Source: Hymenobacter sediminis
GTDB lineage: Bacteria; Bacteroidota; Bacteroidia; Cytophagales; Hymenobacteraceae
Assembly: GCF_003231285.1 (NCBI RefSeq)
Contig: NZ_QKNS01000001.1
Coordinates: 744,001-808,000 of the forward strand
DNA length: 64,000 nt
Reading direction: 5' to 3'
This document shows positions 18,253 through 27,021 of this stretch, one piece after another. The translations under genes were made by a program, and so were the position numbers. A model generated the notes under the pieces. That model saw only the letters and a list, made by a program, of their open reading frames with translations, was not told where the DNA came from and did not search any database. Within the stretch, counting starts at the first letter, position 1. Every line of letters begins with the position of its first letter.

Positions 18253-19938
18253 TTATTTCTTGTACATGGGGTCGTGCCCTTCGTACTTCAGCCACTTGAA
18301 GGAGGCCGTATTGGTAGTGGGCTGCCCGGCCGAGGTGCCGTACATGCCATATAGGCAGCCAATGAAGCCGCCCGCTACCTGCGTGCTCAGGAAGCGCGCA
18401 TCCACCTTGTCTTTCAGCAGCGTGTAGTTCTTCCCGTCCTCCGAAAAGCGGAAGCTGTAGGTGTCGCCATCGGCATTGATGCGCAACTGCACCTTGCCGG
18501 CTGCTGCTTTCAGGGGGGCTTTGGCCAGCAGCTCGGTCTTCTTCGCGTCGGCGGTGCTCTTGAGCAGCTGCACGACTGGCTTGCCATTTTCTACCGACTT
18601 GCAGAGGTAGTAGAAGTGCTTTTCGTCCTGAAAAATGACCAGGCCGGCCGTTTCGTTTTCGGCCTTGGCGGCAAACGTCAGCTCAGTTTCGGCGCTGCCG
18701 TACATGTGCTGCTGCCGCTTGCCGATGAAGGCCGGGTTGCCAGTTTCGGCCACTGTTTCGGGCTTCAATTTTAGGGTTAGTCCTTTGGCCTTGCTCAGCG
18801 AAAAGTTGGAGCTGTCCAGGGTGCGCATGAACAGCAGCGCGGGGTCGAGCTGCTTCTCGAAGGTGAGCGTGTAGCTGAAGTTGCCACTCTGCGGCCGAGC
18901 ATCCTTTTGCTTGACTTCCGGAAATTTGGCGGGGTAGGAGTACTGCACGCCGTTCGGGCCAGGCACCGTAACCGGCCACTCGTCTTTCCACTCCACGGGC
19001 ACGATAAATGTTTCGCGGCCGGTATTGTAGAAGTTGTCTTCGTAAGGACGCACAGCCAGGAAAATGGCGTAGGTCTTGCCATCGGGCCCGTCAACAAACT
19101 GCGCGTGCCCGGCCGAGGTAATGGGGTCTTTGCGGTCTTTAGGCAGCTCGCGCTGCGAGAGGATAGGGTTCTTCTCGTAGGGCACAAACGGACCTAGAGG
19201 CGCCTTGCTGCGGAACACTACCTCGGTGTGGTTGACCGAGGTGCCACCTTCGGCCGCGTAGAGGTAGTACCAGTTGCCTCGCTTCATCAGGTGTGGTCCT
19301 TCAATCCAGACGGGCTTCTTGCTCAAGTCCACACCGCCGTTGACCACTATTTTGGCCTCGCCTACCGTCTGCAGCTTTACGGGGTCCAGTTCGATAATCT
19401 TAATGGAGCGGTGACCGTCGTAGAGGGGCTTATTCTCGGGCGGGTCGCTGTTGTAGATGACGTAGGCCTTGTCGCCCTCAAAGTACAGCGAAGGGTCGAT
19501 GCCCTTTACCTCCGGCAGGAAAATAGGGTCGCTCCAGGGGCCAGCCGGATTTTTGGCCGTCACTACAAAGTTACCCTTGTGGTCAATCAGGGTGCAGGTG
19601 ACGTAAAATGTGCCGTTGTGGTGCTCAATGGCCGGGGCAAACAAGCCGCGCGTCATCCGGTCGCCCAGGAAGTTCATTTGGGAAGGCCGGCTGATAACGT
19701 TGCCGATTTGCTTCCAGTTTTTGAGGTCCTTGCTGTGAAAGACCGGAATGCCGGGGAAGTAGGAGAAGGTAGAATTAACCAGATAATAATCAGTGCCGAC
19801 CCTGATGACGCTGGGGTCGGGGTAGAAGCCCGTCAGAATGGGATTGGTTAAGTCAATCGATTGTGCAGATAGCACAAAGCTGCGGACCAGCAGTGCCAGC
19901 AGGAAGGCGAAGAATGTTTTCAGTTGCGGTAGTCGCAT
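18253..19938 (-). CDS. Secreted glycoside hydrolase family 43 beta-xylosidase
   Basis: 561 residues; signal peptide from MRLPQLKTFFAFLLALLVRS to about LSAQS. Catalytic Asp in GFYPDPSVIRVGTDYY, Asp in GIDPSLYFEGDKAY and Glu in WIEGPHLMKRGNWYY define the GH43 five-bladed propeller (about 25-330); residues ~345-555 form the concanavalin-like C-terminal domain typical of beta-xylosidases. It is the first gene of the leftward glycosidase series, so the operon promoter should lie in 19939-20156; I could not identify a clean -7 box there. Confidence 0.93.
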   Translation of the reverse strand: MRLPQLKTFFAFLLALLVRSFVLSAQSIDLTNPILTGFYPDPSVIRVGTDYYLVNSTFSYFPGIPVFHSKDLKNWKQIGNVISRPSQMNFLGDRMTRGLFAPAIEHHNGTFYVTCTLIDHKGNFVVTAKNPAGPWSDPIFLPEVKGIDPSLYFEGDKAYVIYNSDPPENKPLYDGHRSIKIIELDPVKLQTVGEAKIVVNGGVDLSKKPVWIEGPHLMKRGNWYYLYAAEGGTSVNHTEVVFRSKAPLGPFVPYEKNPILSQRELPKDRKDPITSAGHAQFVDGPDGKTYAIFLAVRPYEDNFYNTGRETFIVPVEWKDEWPVTVPGPNGVQYSYPAKFPEVKQKDARPQSGNFSYTLTFEKQLDPALLFMRTLDSSNFSLSKAKGLTLKLKPETVAETGNPAFIGKRQQHMYGSAETELTFAAKAENETAGLVIFQDEKHFYYLCKSVENGKPVVQLLKSTADAKKTELLAKAPLKAAAGKVQLRINADGDTYSFRFSEDGKNYTLLKDKVDARFLSTQVAGGFIGCLYGMYGTSAGQPTTNTASFKWLKYEGHDPMYKK

Positions 19939-20156
19939 GTGGAGGAAGGGTGGTGAATGTTCTGCAATGTTTAAGCAAGTTGCCCGTCAATACCAAAGAT
20001 TAATTTTTGGGGCGTATAGCAGCTACTCCCTGGTTTTGATGTTTTTGCAGCATACTTACATTACTTCCGCCTTATAGAGCGGCGGAAGGCAGAAATAGAA
20101 AAGCCCATTCAGAACGGCTCCGTACGTAGGGCCTTCTATTCCCTACCTCTGTTTTC

Positions 20157-20759
20157 ATGCTGAATCGTTATTTACTAAGCACGGCATTAGTGCTGCTGGC
20201 CGGAGCAGTTCAGGCGCAAGCCGTAACCCCTCTACACCGATTCTTTCAGCAGAACTTTGATACCACTATTGTTTATCAGAGCGGCTCTAGCCGGAATAAT
20301 TCGCCCAACTACCTGATCTTGGCTAAGTACCAGGATCGGCTGGAGTTTTTTACTTATACCAGTCCGTACCGCAATACGCTGGGGCACTATTTCCCCGGTA
20401 AGCTGAGCCACAGATTCACCAAAGAGGAAAACAAGTTCCGGGCAACTATTCCGGATACCAACCAATATCTGCTGCCCAAGAGGGTAACAGGCGAGATACT
20501 GAGCCGCAATTGGCGCCTACTGAACCCGCCCCAACTGTGGACGATACAGGGAGACCAGCAGGCTTCAAAATCGACGAGCAAATGTGTAATTGAGGATGGC
20601 GATGAACACACTCTCTATCTGATTACTAGAGCCACCATCCGAGCTGTGCACTTTTACGCCCCGGAGTATTATGAGCAGTGCGCGGGAAAAGATGTAAACC
20701 GGCAGCAGGCGCTTCGGGTCAGCAATACATTGCACACACTTCTCGCAGAAGCCCGGTAA
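20157..20759 (+). CDS. Hypothetical secreted protein
   Basis: 200 residues with a clear signal peptide (MLNRYLLSTALVLLAGAVQA, then QA). I do not recognise the mature part; it is mixed alpha/beta with two Cys. The 5' leader is homologous to those of the next two genes. The start is fixed by the shared TTTCATG(C/T)TGAA junction. Probably periplasmic. Confidence 0.7.
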   Translation: MLNRYLLSTALVLLAGAVQAQAVTPLHRFFQQNFDTTIVYQSGSSRNNSPNYLILAKYQDRLEFFTYTSPYRNTLGHYFPGKLSHRFTKEENKFRATIPDTNQYLLPKRVTGEILSRNWRLLNPPQLWTIQGDQQASKSTSKCVIEDGDEHTLYLITRATIRAVHFYAPEYYEQCAGKDVNRQQALRVSNTLHTLLAEAR

Positions 20760-20900
20760 GGCCCATACGGTACCAGGGAGGCCTTGTTGGAAGGCGGCAG
20801 TTGGGCCACCCAGCCAAGAGAGTGCAACGCTGGCGGCTCGGCTATGTCCATTAGCTACCGCTGCGTAAGTTGCGGCCTTCCATTTCCTACCCCTGCTTTC

Positions 20901-21449
20901 ATGTTGAAGCATTCCATACTGCCGCTGGGTGCGGCGCTGGTGTTGGCGACCAGTTGTACTTCCTGGAAGTACGCTTTGACTTTAACAGATAGCACACCAA
21001 ATCCTGTACATATCGCCATTCAGGATTTTATAAATAATAGTCCGTTAAGGAAAGAGGACAGCATATTCAGTGTGACAATTCATAATTACAAAAATTCTCA
21101 CGTAGTAGTACACATATACGGAGGCCCTAATAGGATTTGGGTTCTTACAAATGACAGGACTAATTTCAGTTATAGTAACTTTCCAACCAATTATACAGAA
21201 GCAGGAGGTAAGCTATTTTATTGGAAAGATTCCACAGGGGTAGTTACGCATGACATAATTCGGGTTCTAACGAAATATCAACATATCGACACTGCAGTTG
21301 TAAATGTTTTTATGCCTGACAGAATTATAGATCATACGAAACAGGCTGAGGATTATTATTTCTGCAAAAATAATTTAGGTAGATACAAGAAGGTTCGCAC
21401 AAGGTTGGCAACGGGGTATTATAAACCACCTAAAGTGAAATGTAAGTAG
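20901..21449 (+). CDS. Hypothetical lipoprotein, chimeric (copied signal peptide on AT-rich body)
   Basis: 182 residues from ATG 20901. The open frame begins at 20784, but homology with the next gene's leader fixes the start. The first 16 codons (MLKHSILPLGAALVLA) match the S9 peptidase signal peptide (MLKLSVLPLSAALVLL) at DNA level, whereas the sequence from about base 20980 is markedly AT-rich and unlike its neighbours. A Cys at residue 19 (LATSC) makes a plausible lipobox. The mature part has a basic tail ending PPKVKCK and no family I recognise. I infer a transferred or fast-evolving gene captured behind a duplicated leader. Confidence 0.7.
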   Translation: MLKHSILPLGAALVLATSCTSWKYALTLTDSTPNPVHIAIQDFINNSPLRKEDSIFSVTIHNYKNSHVVVHIYGGPNRIWVLTNDRTNFSYSNFPTNYTEAGGKLFYWKDSTGVVTHDIIRVLTKYQHIDTAVVNVFMPDRIIDHTKQAEDYYFCKNNLGRYKKVRTRLATGYYKPPKVKCK

Positions 21450-21552
21450 ACAATAAACGACTTGTTAATCTGCGCAACACGAAAGTAGAATATGTGTCCA
21501 TTCGTTGCCGCTGTGCTATGTTGCGGCCGGACACATTCCTACCCCTCGTTTC

Positions 21553-24006
21553 ATGTTGAAGCTTTCCGTATTGCCGCTGAGTGCGGCGCTGGTGTTGCTG
21601 GCTGGCTCGGCCCAGGCTCAGCAGCTGGGCCCGCTCACCGTCGAGAAAATTATGCGCGACCCGGCCCAGTGGCTGGGCAGCTCCCCCAACAACATTTCCT
21701 GGGCCGAGGATGGCAAGACCATTTACTTTACCTGGAACCCCGAAAAAGCCCGCCGCGACTCTCTTTACCGCCTTTCGCCTACCGGTGGTACCCCGCGCAA
21801 AGTAAGCCTGCGGGAGCAGCAGAGCCTGCCCACCACGGCCGGCGAGTACGACCAGCGCTACACCCGCAAAGTGTACGAGAAGGACGGTGACATTTACCTG
21901 CTCGACCTGAAAACCCAGCGCGTGCGCCGCGTAACCAACACCGCCGAGCGGGAAACCGACGCTCAGTTTGCTCTCCAGGGCCGGGCCATCAGCTACACCC
22001 GCGCCGGCAACCTGTTCACCTGGGACCTCGCCACCGGCGAAACCACTCAGCGCTCCGACTTCCGCCGCGGTAGCAAGCCGGCCTCCGGGGAGCCCACTGA
22101 TAAGTCGGAGAAGTTTCTGAAGGCCCAGCAACTCGCCCTGTTTGAAGTGTTGCGCGGCAAGGAACAGGACGCCAAGGCCCGGCAGCAGCAGCAGAAAGCC
22201 CTGGCCCGGCTGCGCCCCAAAGCCATCTGGGTGGGCCAGCAAATGGTGCGCAACCTGCGCCTCTCGCCCGATGGGCGCTACATAACCTATACGCTGGTGC
22301 AGGAGCCCGCCACCCAGAAAGTAGCGCTGGTGCCCAACTTCGTTACAGCTTCCGGCTTCACCGAAGACATCAGTACCCGCACTAAGGTAGGCGCCGCCCA
22401 AACCGCGTATCAACTGGGCCTCTACGATGTGGGTCGGGATACCACGTTTGTGCTGGGCTACAAAGAGCTGAAAGGCCTTGATGAGCAGCCCGCCTACCGC
22501 AAGGAGTACCAGCTGCAGGCCAAAGCGCCTACCCCCACCGACACGGCCAAAGCCGCCGGGACCAAAAAAGACAAGCCCGCCACCGAAGTGCGCCGCGTAA
22601 TCCCGTACGGGCCGTTCTGGTCCGACAACGGGCAGCACGCCTTCCTCGTCATCCGCAGCACCGACAATAAGGACCGGTGGATTGTCGCCCTCGACCCAAC
22701 CACCCAGAAAATCCGCCTCCTGGACCGCCAGCACGACGACGCCTGGATTAACGGTCCTGGCATTGGCTACGACGAAGGCAACGTGGGCTGGCTCCCGGAC
22801 AACCGCCGCATCTGGTTCCAGAGCGAGGAAACCGGCTTCAGCCATTTGTACACTGCCGATTTCACCTCGGGCCAGAAGAAAGCCCTGACCAGCGGCCGCT
22901 GGGAAGTGCAGAAGGCCCAGCTCAGCCGCGACCGGAAAACCTGGTACCTGACGGCCAATAAAACCCACCCCGGCGAGCAGCACTTCTACCGCCTACCTCT
23001 GGAAGGCGGCTCGATGACCCAGATTACTACCCTGCCCGGGGCCAGTGAAGTCACGCTTTCCCCCGACGAGAAGACGTTGGCCGTGCGCTACAGTACCTCC
23101 AATAAGCCCTGGGAGCTGTTTGTGATGGACAATAAGCCCGGGGCCAAAATGCGCCAACTCACCCACAGCACTACCCCCGAGTTTGAGAGCTACCCCTGGC
23201 GCGCGCCCGAAGTCATCAGCTACAAGGCCCGTGATGGGGCCGACGTGTACGCCCGCCTTTACCGCCCCACCAATGCCGCTCCCCAGGGCCCGGCCGTGAT
23301 TTTCGTACACGGCGCTGGCTACCTCCAGAACGCGCATAAGTGGTGGAGCACCTACTTCCGCGAGTATATGTTCCACAACTTGCTGGCCGACAAAGGCTAT
23401 ACCGTACTGGATATTGACTATCGCGGCTCGGCCGGTTATGGCCGCGACGTGCGCACGGGCATTTACCGCTACATGGGCGGCAAAGACCTCACCGACCAAG
23501 TAGACGGAGCCAAGCTGCTAACCGAAAAGTACGGCGTCAGCCCCCAGCGCATCGGCATTTACGGCGGCTCCTACGGCGGTTTCATCACCCTGATGGCTAT
23601 GTTCACCCAGCCCGAGGTGTTCCAGGCCGGGGCCGCCCTGCGCTCCGTCACTGACTGGGCCCACTACAACCACGGCTACACCGATAACATCCTCAATGAG
23701 CCTTACAACGACAGCATTGCCTACGCCCGGTCCTCGCCCATTAACTACGCCGCCGGCCTGAAAGGGCACCTGCTCATGTGCCACGGCATGGTCGATACCA
23801 ACGTGCACTTCCAGGACATCGTACGCCTGAGTCAGCGCCTCATCGAGCTGAAAAAGGACAACTGGGAGCTAGCCGTGTACCCCGTTGAAGACCACGGTTT
23901 CGTGGAACCCAGCTCCTGGACTGATGAGTACAAGCGCATTCTGAAGCTTTTCGAAACCAACCTGAACCCTACCCCCGCTAGCGGCCGAAACACTGGCGGA
24001 CAGTAG
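21553..24006 (+). CDS. S9-family (DPP IV/acylaminoacyl-type) serine peptidase, secreted
   Basis: 817 residues from ATG 21553 (signal peptide MLKLSVLPLSAALVLLAGSA, QAQ). An N-terminal beta-propeller (about 40-560) is followed by an alpha/beta hydrolase domain. The catalytic triad is visible: Ser673 in YGGSYGGF, Asp748 in GMVDTNVHF and His781 in EDHGFVEP. It should release dipeptides or short peptides from the N-terminus of oligopeptides in the periplasm. A possible strand KAPTPTDTAKAAGTKKDK (about 325) is a hydrophilic insert in the propeller. A 27-bp hairpin follows. Confidence 0.93.
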   Translation: MLKLSVLPLSAALVLLAGSAQAQQLGPLTVEKIMRDPAQWLGSSPNNISWAEDGKTIYFTWNPEKARRDSLYRLSPTGGTPRKVSLREQQSLPTTAGEYDQRYTRKVYEKDGDIYLLDLKTQRVRRVTNTAERETDAQFALQGRAISYTRAGNLFTWDLATGETTQRSDFRRGSKPASGEPTDKSEKFLKAQQLALFEVLRGKEQDAKARQQQQKALARLRPKAIWVGQQMVRNLRLSPDGRYITYTLVQEPATQKVALVPNFVTASGFTEDISTRTKVGAAQTAYQLGLYDVGRDTTFVLGYKELKGLDEQPAYRKEYQLQAKAPTPTDTAKAAGTKKDKPATEVRRVIPYGPFWSDNGQHAFLVIRSTDNKDRWIVALDPTTQKIRLLDRQHDDAWINGPGIGYDEGNVGWLPDNRRIWFQSEETGFSHLYTADFTSGQKKALTSGRWEVQKAQLSRDRKTWYLTANKTHPGEQHFYRLPLEGGSMTQITTLPGASEVTLSPDEKTLAVRYSTSNKPWELFVMDNKPGAKMRQLTHSTTPEFESYPWRAPEVISYKARDGADVYARLYRPTNAAPQGPAVIFVHGAGYLQNAHKWWSTYFREYMFHNLLADKGYTVLDIDYRGSAGYGRDVRTGIYRYMGGKDLTDQVDGAKLLTEKYGVSPQRIGIYGGSYGGFITLMAMFTQPEVFQAGAALRSVTDWAHYNHGYTDNILNEPYNDSIAYARSSPINYAAGLKGHLLMCHGMVDTNVHFQDIVRLSQRLIELKKDNWELAVYPVEDHGFVEPSSWTDEYKRILKLFETNLNPTPASGRNTGGQ

Positions 24007-24024
24007 GGGAGTAGCAGAGTGAAC

Positions 24025-24082
24025 CTGAGAGCAACCACAAAGGCCCATTGGTTATCCGATGGGCCTTTGTGGTTGCTCTCAG
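24025..24082. terminator. Bidirectional terminator, 27-bp stem
   Basis: Arms 24025-24051 and 24056-24082 pair over 27 positions with one G-T wobble around TTAT. It lies between the convergent peptidase and XRE regulator genes, overlapping the stop codon of the latter. Confidence 0.8.
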
Positions 24083-24321
24083 CTTTCTGTATCTGGGTGC
24101 AACCGTAAGTCGGCCGGGTCGGGCCGGTGTTCCAGTAAGTCGGCGGGTTGGCACTCGAGTACTTGGCAAATAGCAGCCAGGGTGCTGAACCGGACAGCCT
24201 TAGCCTTGCCACTTTTCAGAATAGAAAGGTTGGCCAATGTTATACCAACAGCCTCCGCCAGTGCGCTGAGCGTCATCTTGCGCCGGGCCAGCATCACATC
24301 TAAGTTCACAAGTATGGGCAT
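24079..24321 (-). CDS. XRE-family (YozG-like) helix-turn-helix regulator
   Basis: 80 residues beginning MPILVNLDVMLARRKMTL. The Cro/C1-type HTH spans about residues 17-45 (LSALAEAVGITLANLSILKS), followed by FSTLAAICQVLECQPADLLE, the standard second half of the HTH_26 family. Its start overlaps the stop of the DUF2975 gene in a TGATG junction, so translation is coupled. Such small regulators are commonly paired with a DUF2975 membrane protein. A much longer frame through 24696 exists but is the shadow of the upstream gene. Confidence 0.88.
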   Translation of the reverse strand: MPILVNLDVMLARRKMTLSALAEAVGITLANLSILKSGKAKAVRFSTLAAICQVLECQPADLLEHRPDPADLRLHPDTES

Positions 24322-25085
24322 CAGACGGTAAGTTCGGCTTCCTGTTGGAGTTCCACGCCCCGGCGGTAAATCAGGGCAATAACGCCCAGCACACTGATGG
24401 CCCACAGATTGGGGGTTTGCGCGTCGCCGGTTAGCTCTACATAGCGGGCCAGGGGTAGGGGCAAGTGCGGCGCCGGAAAGTCGGGCAGCAGCACCAGGAG
24501 CAGGGCGTGCGCGACTTCCTGCCAAACGGCCCAGCCCAGAATCAGGAGCGCAATCCAGCGCAGCCGTCGGGCATTGGCTTGCGTGAACGGGGCAGCAGGC
24601 GTTACGCCCCGCACCAGCAGCCACAACTGCCACACAATTCCGGCCAGGGCCACGGCCGCACCCAGGCCCATCGTAGTGTGCGAAGCTCCTAGCCAAAGCA
24701 GGGAGAGCCGCTTTCCAAACGACCGCTCCTGGTACCGGAGCACCTGCTGGTTGGTGTTGGTGAGCAGCTCAAAGCCGGCCGCGTTAAACCGCGGCGCCAC
24801 CGAATCCGGAACAAAAGGTGCCGGCCGACGAACCCGCGCGGAGCCGGATCCGCCGGCCCGCCACCCGTCAGTGGCTCCTTCGGCTATGTCCTGTATAAAG
24901 TTGCGGTGCGGGCGCGTGAGGTTAAGCTGTAAGGTTACGGTATTGGCTGGCAAACGCAAAGAACGCCCGGTCACGTAACCCGTGTCAAACAATACGTCCA
25001 GTACGTGCACGCAGGCTGTAATCAGAGACAGCACCAGTATAAATCGGATGCAACGCAGAAAAAGGTCGTTTGATATGGTAGGCAT
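24321..25085 (-). CDS. DUF2975-type membrane protein
   Basis: 254 residues from ATG 25083-25085; the 51-residue longer frame runs into an AT-rich promoter region. Four hydrophobic helices are visible (about 10-30, 130-150, 180-200, 225-243), with a long loop between the first two. The following gene is a translationally coupled XRE regulator, the pairing typical of DUF2975 proteins. Function unknown; the couple is often supposed to form a membrane sensor and regulator. Confidence 0.7.
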   Translation of the reverse strand: MPTISNDLFLRCIRFILVLSLITACVHVLDVLFDTGYVTGRSLRLPANTVTLQLNLTRPHRNFIQDIAEGATDGWRAGGSGSARVRRPAPFVPDSVAPRFNAAGFELLTNTNQQVLRYQERSFGKRLSLLWLGASHTTMGLGAAVALAGIVWQLWLLVRGVTPAAPFTQANARRLRWIALLILGWAVWQEVAHALLLVLLPDFPAPHLPLPLARYVELTGDAQTPNLWAISVLGVIALIYRRGVELQQEAELTV

Positions 25086-25114
25086 GCGTACTGATAGTTG
25101 AATAAAGGATAAGT

Positions 25115-25145
25115 CAAAGGTGAAGAATGTATTATTGAAAAACAA
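25115..25145 (-). promoter_or_regulatory. Candidate Bacteroidota promoter for DUF2975-XRE
   Basis: On the minus strand a TTG (25145-25143) lies 20 bp before CACCTTTG (25122-25115), close to the consensus TTTG-N17-23-TAnnTTTG; the first T of the -7 box is C. It sits 30 bp upstream of the chosen start. Confidence 0.35.
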
Positions 25146-25254
25146 TAAATAAATATTGATAATGGGTAAATAAGCTATGCTAATCAATAAACCTGCTCTT
25201 AATGATAGTAAGCAAAAGATGAACGCTTCGCCTCCCATTCATCTATAAAACCTG

Positions 25255-25262
25255 TAGCTTTG
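25255..25262 (+). promoter_or_regulatory. Candidate -7 promoter element of metK
   Basis: TAGCTTTG followed by CGG exactly matches the Bacteroidota -7 form TAnnTTTG. No convincing -33 TTG is seen. The predicted ~65-nt leader contains a hairpin CCCTGCCC/GGGCAGGG (25266-25273 with 25292-25299). Confidence 0.45.
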
Positions 25263-25336
25263 CGGCCCTGCCCGGCATTACTATATGGGTAGGGCAGGGG
25301 CTGCCGGCCCCTTGCGTACTTCTACCTTACAAGCTG

Positions 25337-26599
25337 ATGCCTTACCTGTTCACCTCCGAATCCGTTTCGGAAGGCCACCCCGATAAAGTAGCCGACCAGA
25401 TTTCTGACGCTATCCTCGACGAGTACCTCCGTCAGGACCCCACCGCCAAAGTGGCCTGCGAAACGCTGGTTACTACCGACTTCGCACTGGTGGCCGGTGA
25501 AATCAAATCAACGGCTCACGTAGAGGCCGAACCTATCATCCGGGAGGTAATTCGCCGCATTGGCTACAACAAGCCCGAGTACCTCTTCAACGCCGATACC
25601 TGCGAGGTAATGAACCGCCTGCACGAGCAGTCGGCTGATATCAACCAAGGGGTAGAGCGCGCCAAGCCCGAAGAGCAAGGTGCTGGCGACCAGGGCATGA
25701 TGTTCGGTTACGCCACCCGCGAAACCGAGAACTACATGCCTCTGGCCCTCGACCTGTCGCACCGCCTGCTGCGCGAGCTGTCGGCTATCCGGAAGGCAGG
25801 TCAGGAAATGACCTACCTGCGTCCCGACGCGAAAAGCCAGGTAACCATTCGTTACAACGACGACAATACGCCTGAGGCTATCGAAACCATTGTGGTAAGC
25901 ACTCAGCATGATGAGTTCAGCGAGGATGAGCAGGCTATGCTCCGCCAGATTGAACAGGACATCAAGAGCATTCTGATTCCGCGCGTAAAGGCGCAGTTGA
26001 GCGAAGAGGTGCAGGCGCTCTTTACTTCCGACATCAAGTACCACATCAACCCCACCGGTAAGTTCGTAATTGGTGGCCCGCACGGCGACTCTGGCCTGAC
26101 CGGTCGTAAAATCATCGTGGATACCTACGGCGGCAAAGGGGCCCACGGTGGTGGCGCTTTCTCCGGCAAAGATTCCTCGAAGGTTGACCGCTCCGCAGCC
26201 TACGCGGCTCGTCACATCGCCAAAAATCTGGTAGCAGCCGGCGTAGCTGACCAAGTGCTGGTACAGGTAGCCTACGCCATTGGGGTAGCTGAACCGGTAG
26301 GCGTGTTCGTGACCACCTATGGTACAACTAAAGCCACGGGCTCTTTCGGCCACCAGCTCACCGACGGCGAAATTGCTGAGAAGGTACAGCGCATCTTCGA
26401 CCTGCGCCCTTATGCTATTGTACAGCGACTGGGCCTGCAGAACCCCATCTTCGCCGAGTCGGCCGCCTACGGCCATATGGGCCGCCAGCCCGGTACCAAG
26501 CAAGTACAGCAGGCCGATGGCAGCACTCGCACGGTAGAAACGTTCACCTGGGAAAAGCTCGACTACGTCGATAAAATCAAGGCAGAGTTCAGCCTGTAA
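25337..26599 (+). CDS. metK: S-adenosylmethionine synthase
   Basis: 420 residues, slightly longer than the common 384 because of a Bacteroidota-type insertion around residues 160-215. All signatures are intact: GHPDKVADQISDAILD at the N-terminus, GAGDQGMMFGYA, the P-loop GGGAFSGKD, and the Lys/Asp residues of the ATP and methionine site. Makes SAM from ATP and methionine in the cytoplasm. Convergent with hpf across a 36-bp perfect hairpin. Confidence 0.98.
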   Translation: MPYLFTSESVSEGHPDKVADQISDAILDEYLRQDPTAKVACETLVTTDFALVAGEIKSTAHVEAEPIIREVIRRIGYNKPEYLFNADTCEVMNRLHEQSADINQGVERAKPEEQGAGDQGMMFGYATRETENYMPLALDLSHRLLRELSAIRKAGQEMTYLRPDAKSQVTIRYNDDNTPEAIETIVVSTQHDEFSEDEQAMLRQIEQDIKSILIPRVKAQLSEEVQALFTSDIKYHINPTGKFVIGGPHGDSGLTGRKIIVDTYGGKGAHGGGAFSGKDSSKVDRSAAYAARHIAKNLVAAGVADQVLVQVAYAIGVAEPVGVFVTTYGTTKATGSFGHQLTDGEIAEKVQRIFDLRPYAIVQRLGLQNPIFAESAAYGHMGRQPGTKQVQQADGSTRTVETFTWEKLDYVDKIKAEFSL

Positions 26600-26605
26600 C
26601 GATAC

Positions 26606-26680
26606 GCCTACCCCCCAGAATACAGCAAAGGCCCCTGACTTCAGAAGTCAGGGGCCTTTGCTGTATTCTGGGGGGTAGGC
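26606..26680. terminator. Very long perfect hairpin between metK and hpf (36-bp stem)
   Basis: Arms 26606-26641 and 26645-26680 are perfectly complementary with a 3-nt loop CAG. The outer part carries CCTACCCCCC/GGGGGGTAGG. It starts 7 bp after the metK stop and ends 6 bp before the hpf stop, so it fills the convergent gap and can end both transcripts. Confidence 0.85.
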
Positions 26681-26685
26681 GAAAA

Positions 26686-26985
26686 TCAGTGGCTAACCAG
26701 CTTTTCCTTATGCTTGATGATCTGGCGCTTTAAGTTTTCGGCGGCGGCGTCGGTAGCAGCTTCAAAGGTGCCGGCATCTTCCTGAGAGAAGAGGGTAGTG
26801 CCGGGTACGAACAGCTTCACTTCCACGGTTTTATTATCAATTCCGTCTTTATTATTAAGGCGAAGGATTACTTCACCTTCTATCACACGATCATAGAAGG
26901 TTTCGAGTTTATCGAGGCGCTTCTGGATGAAGTCTAGCAGTTTCTGGTCGGCATTGAAGTGCACCGATTGCATCTGTACTTTCAT
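26686..26985 (-). CDS. hpf: Ribosome hibernation-promoting factor, short form
   Basis: 99 residues, the usual length of the short HPF/YfiA family (no C-terminal dimerisation domain). The fold is read from MKVQMQSVHFNADQKLLDFI, a beta-alpha start, and the basic helix NLKRQIIKHKEKL. It binds the 30S decoding centre in stationary phase. Lies 36 bp downstream of the Xer gene and in the same direction. Confidence 0.93.
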   Translation of the reverse strand: MKVQMQSVHFNADQKLLDFIQKRLDKLETFYDRVIEGEVILRLNNKDGIDNKTVEVKLFVPGTTLFSQEDAGTFEAATDAAAENLKRQIIKHKEKLVSH

Positions 26986-27021
26986 CAGTTGTGGGGTTAA
27001 GAGGTAAGAGAAGAAACAAAA

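Larger units (their letters stand above)
20129..21600 (+). repeat. Leader/signal-peptide cassette repeated before three consecutive genes
   Basis: Direct copies of a short 5' leader with GGCC...ATTCCTACC(C/T)CT.GTTTCATG(T/C)TGAA lie at 20129-20165, 20871-20910 and 21524-21561, each at the start codon of a secreted-protein gene. Copies two and three are similar over about 100 bp (20845-20945 and 21495-21600), including the first ~17 codons. The region listed spans all three. Confidence 0.75.

Noticed and set aside
21430..22983. Long - strand open frame of 517 codons opposite the S9 peptidase
   Set aside because: Antisense shadow; the + strand frame has an intact catalytic triad and signal peptide.
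24324..24696. N-terminal extension of the XRE regulator (205-codon frame)
   Set aside because: It lies within the DUF2975 gene in another frame; the 80-residue form begins at an ATG coupled to the upstream stop and has family-typical length.
25266..25336. Possible SAM riboswitch before metK
   Set aside because: Only a simple 8-bp hairpin is visible; none of the known SAM-riboswitch core motifs could be recognised in the ~70-nt leader.
25508..26503. Open frame of 331 codons antisense to metK
   Set aside because: Shadow of a fully conserved metK; no independent domain evidence.
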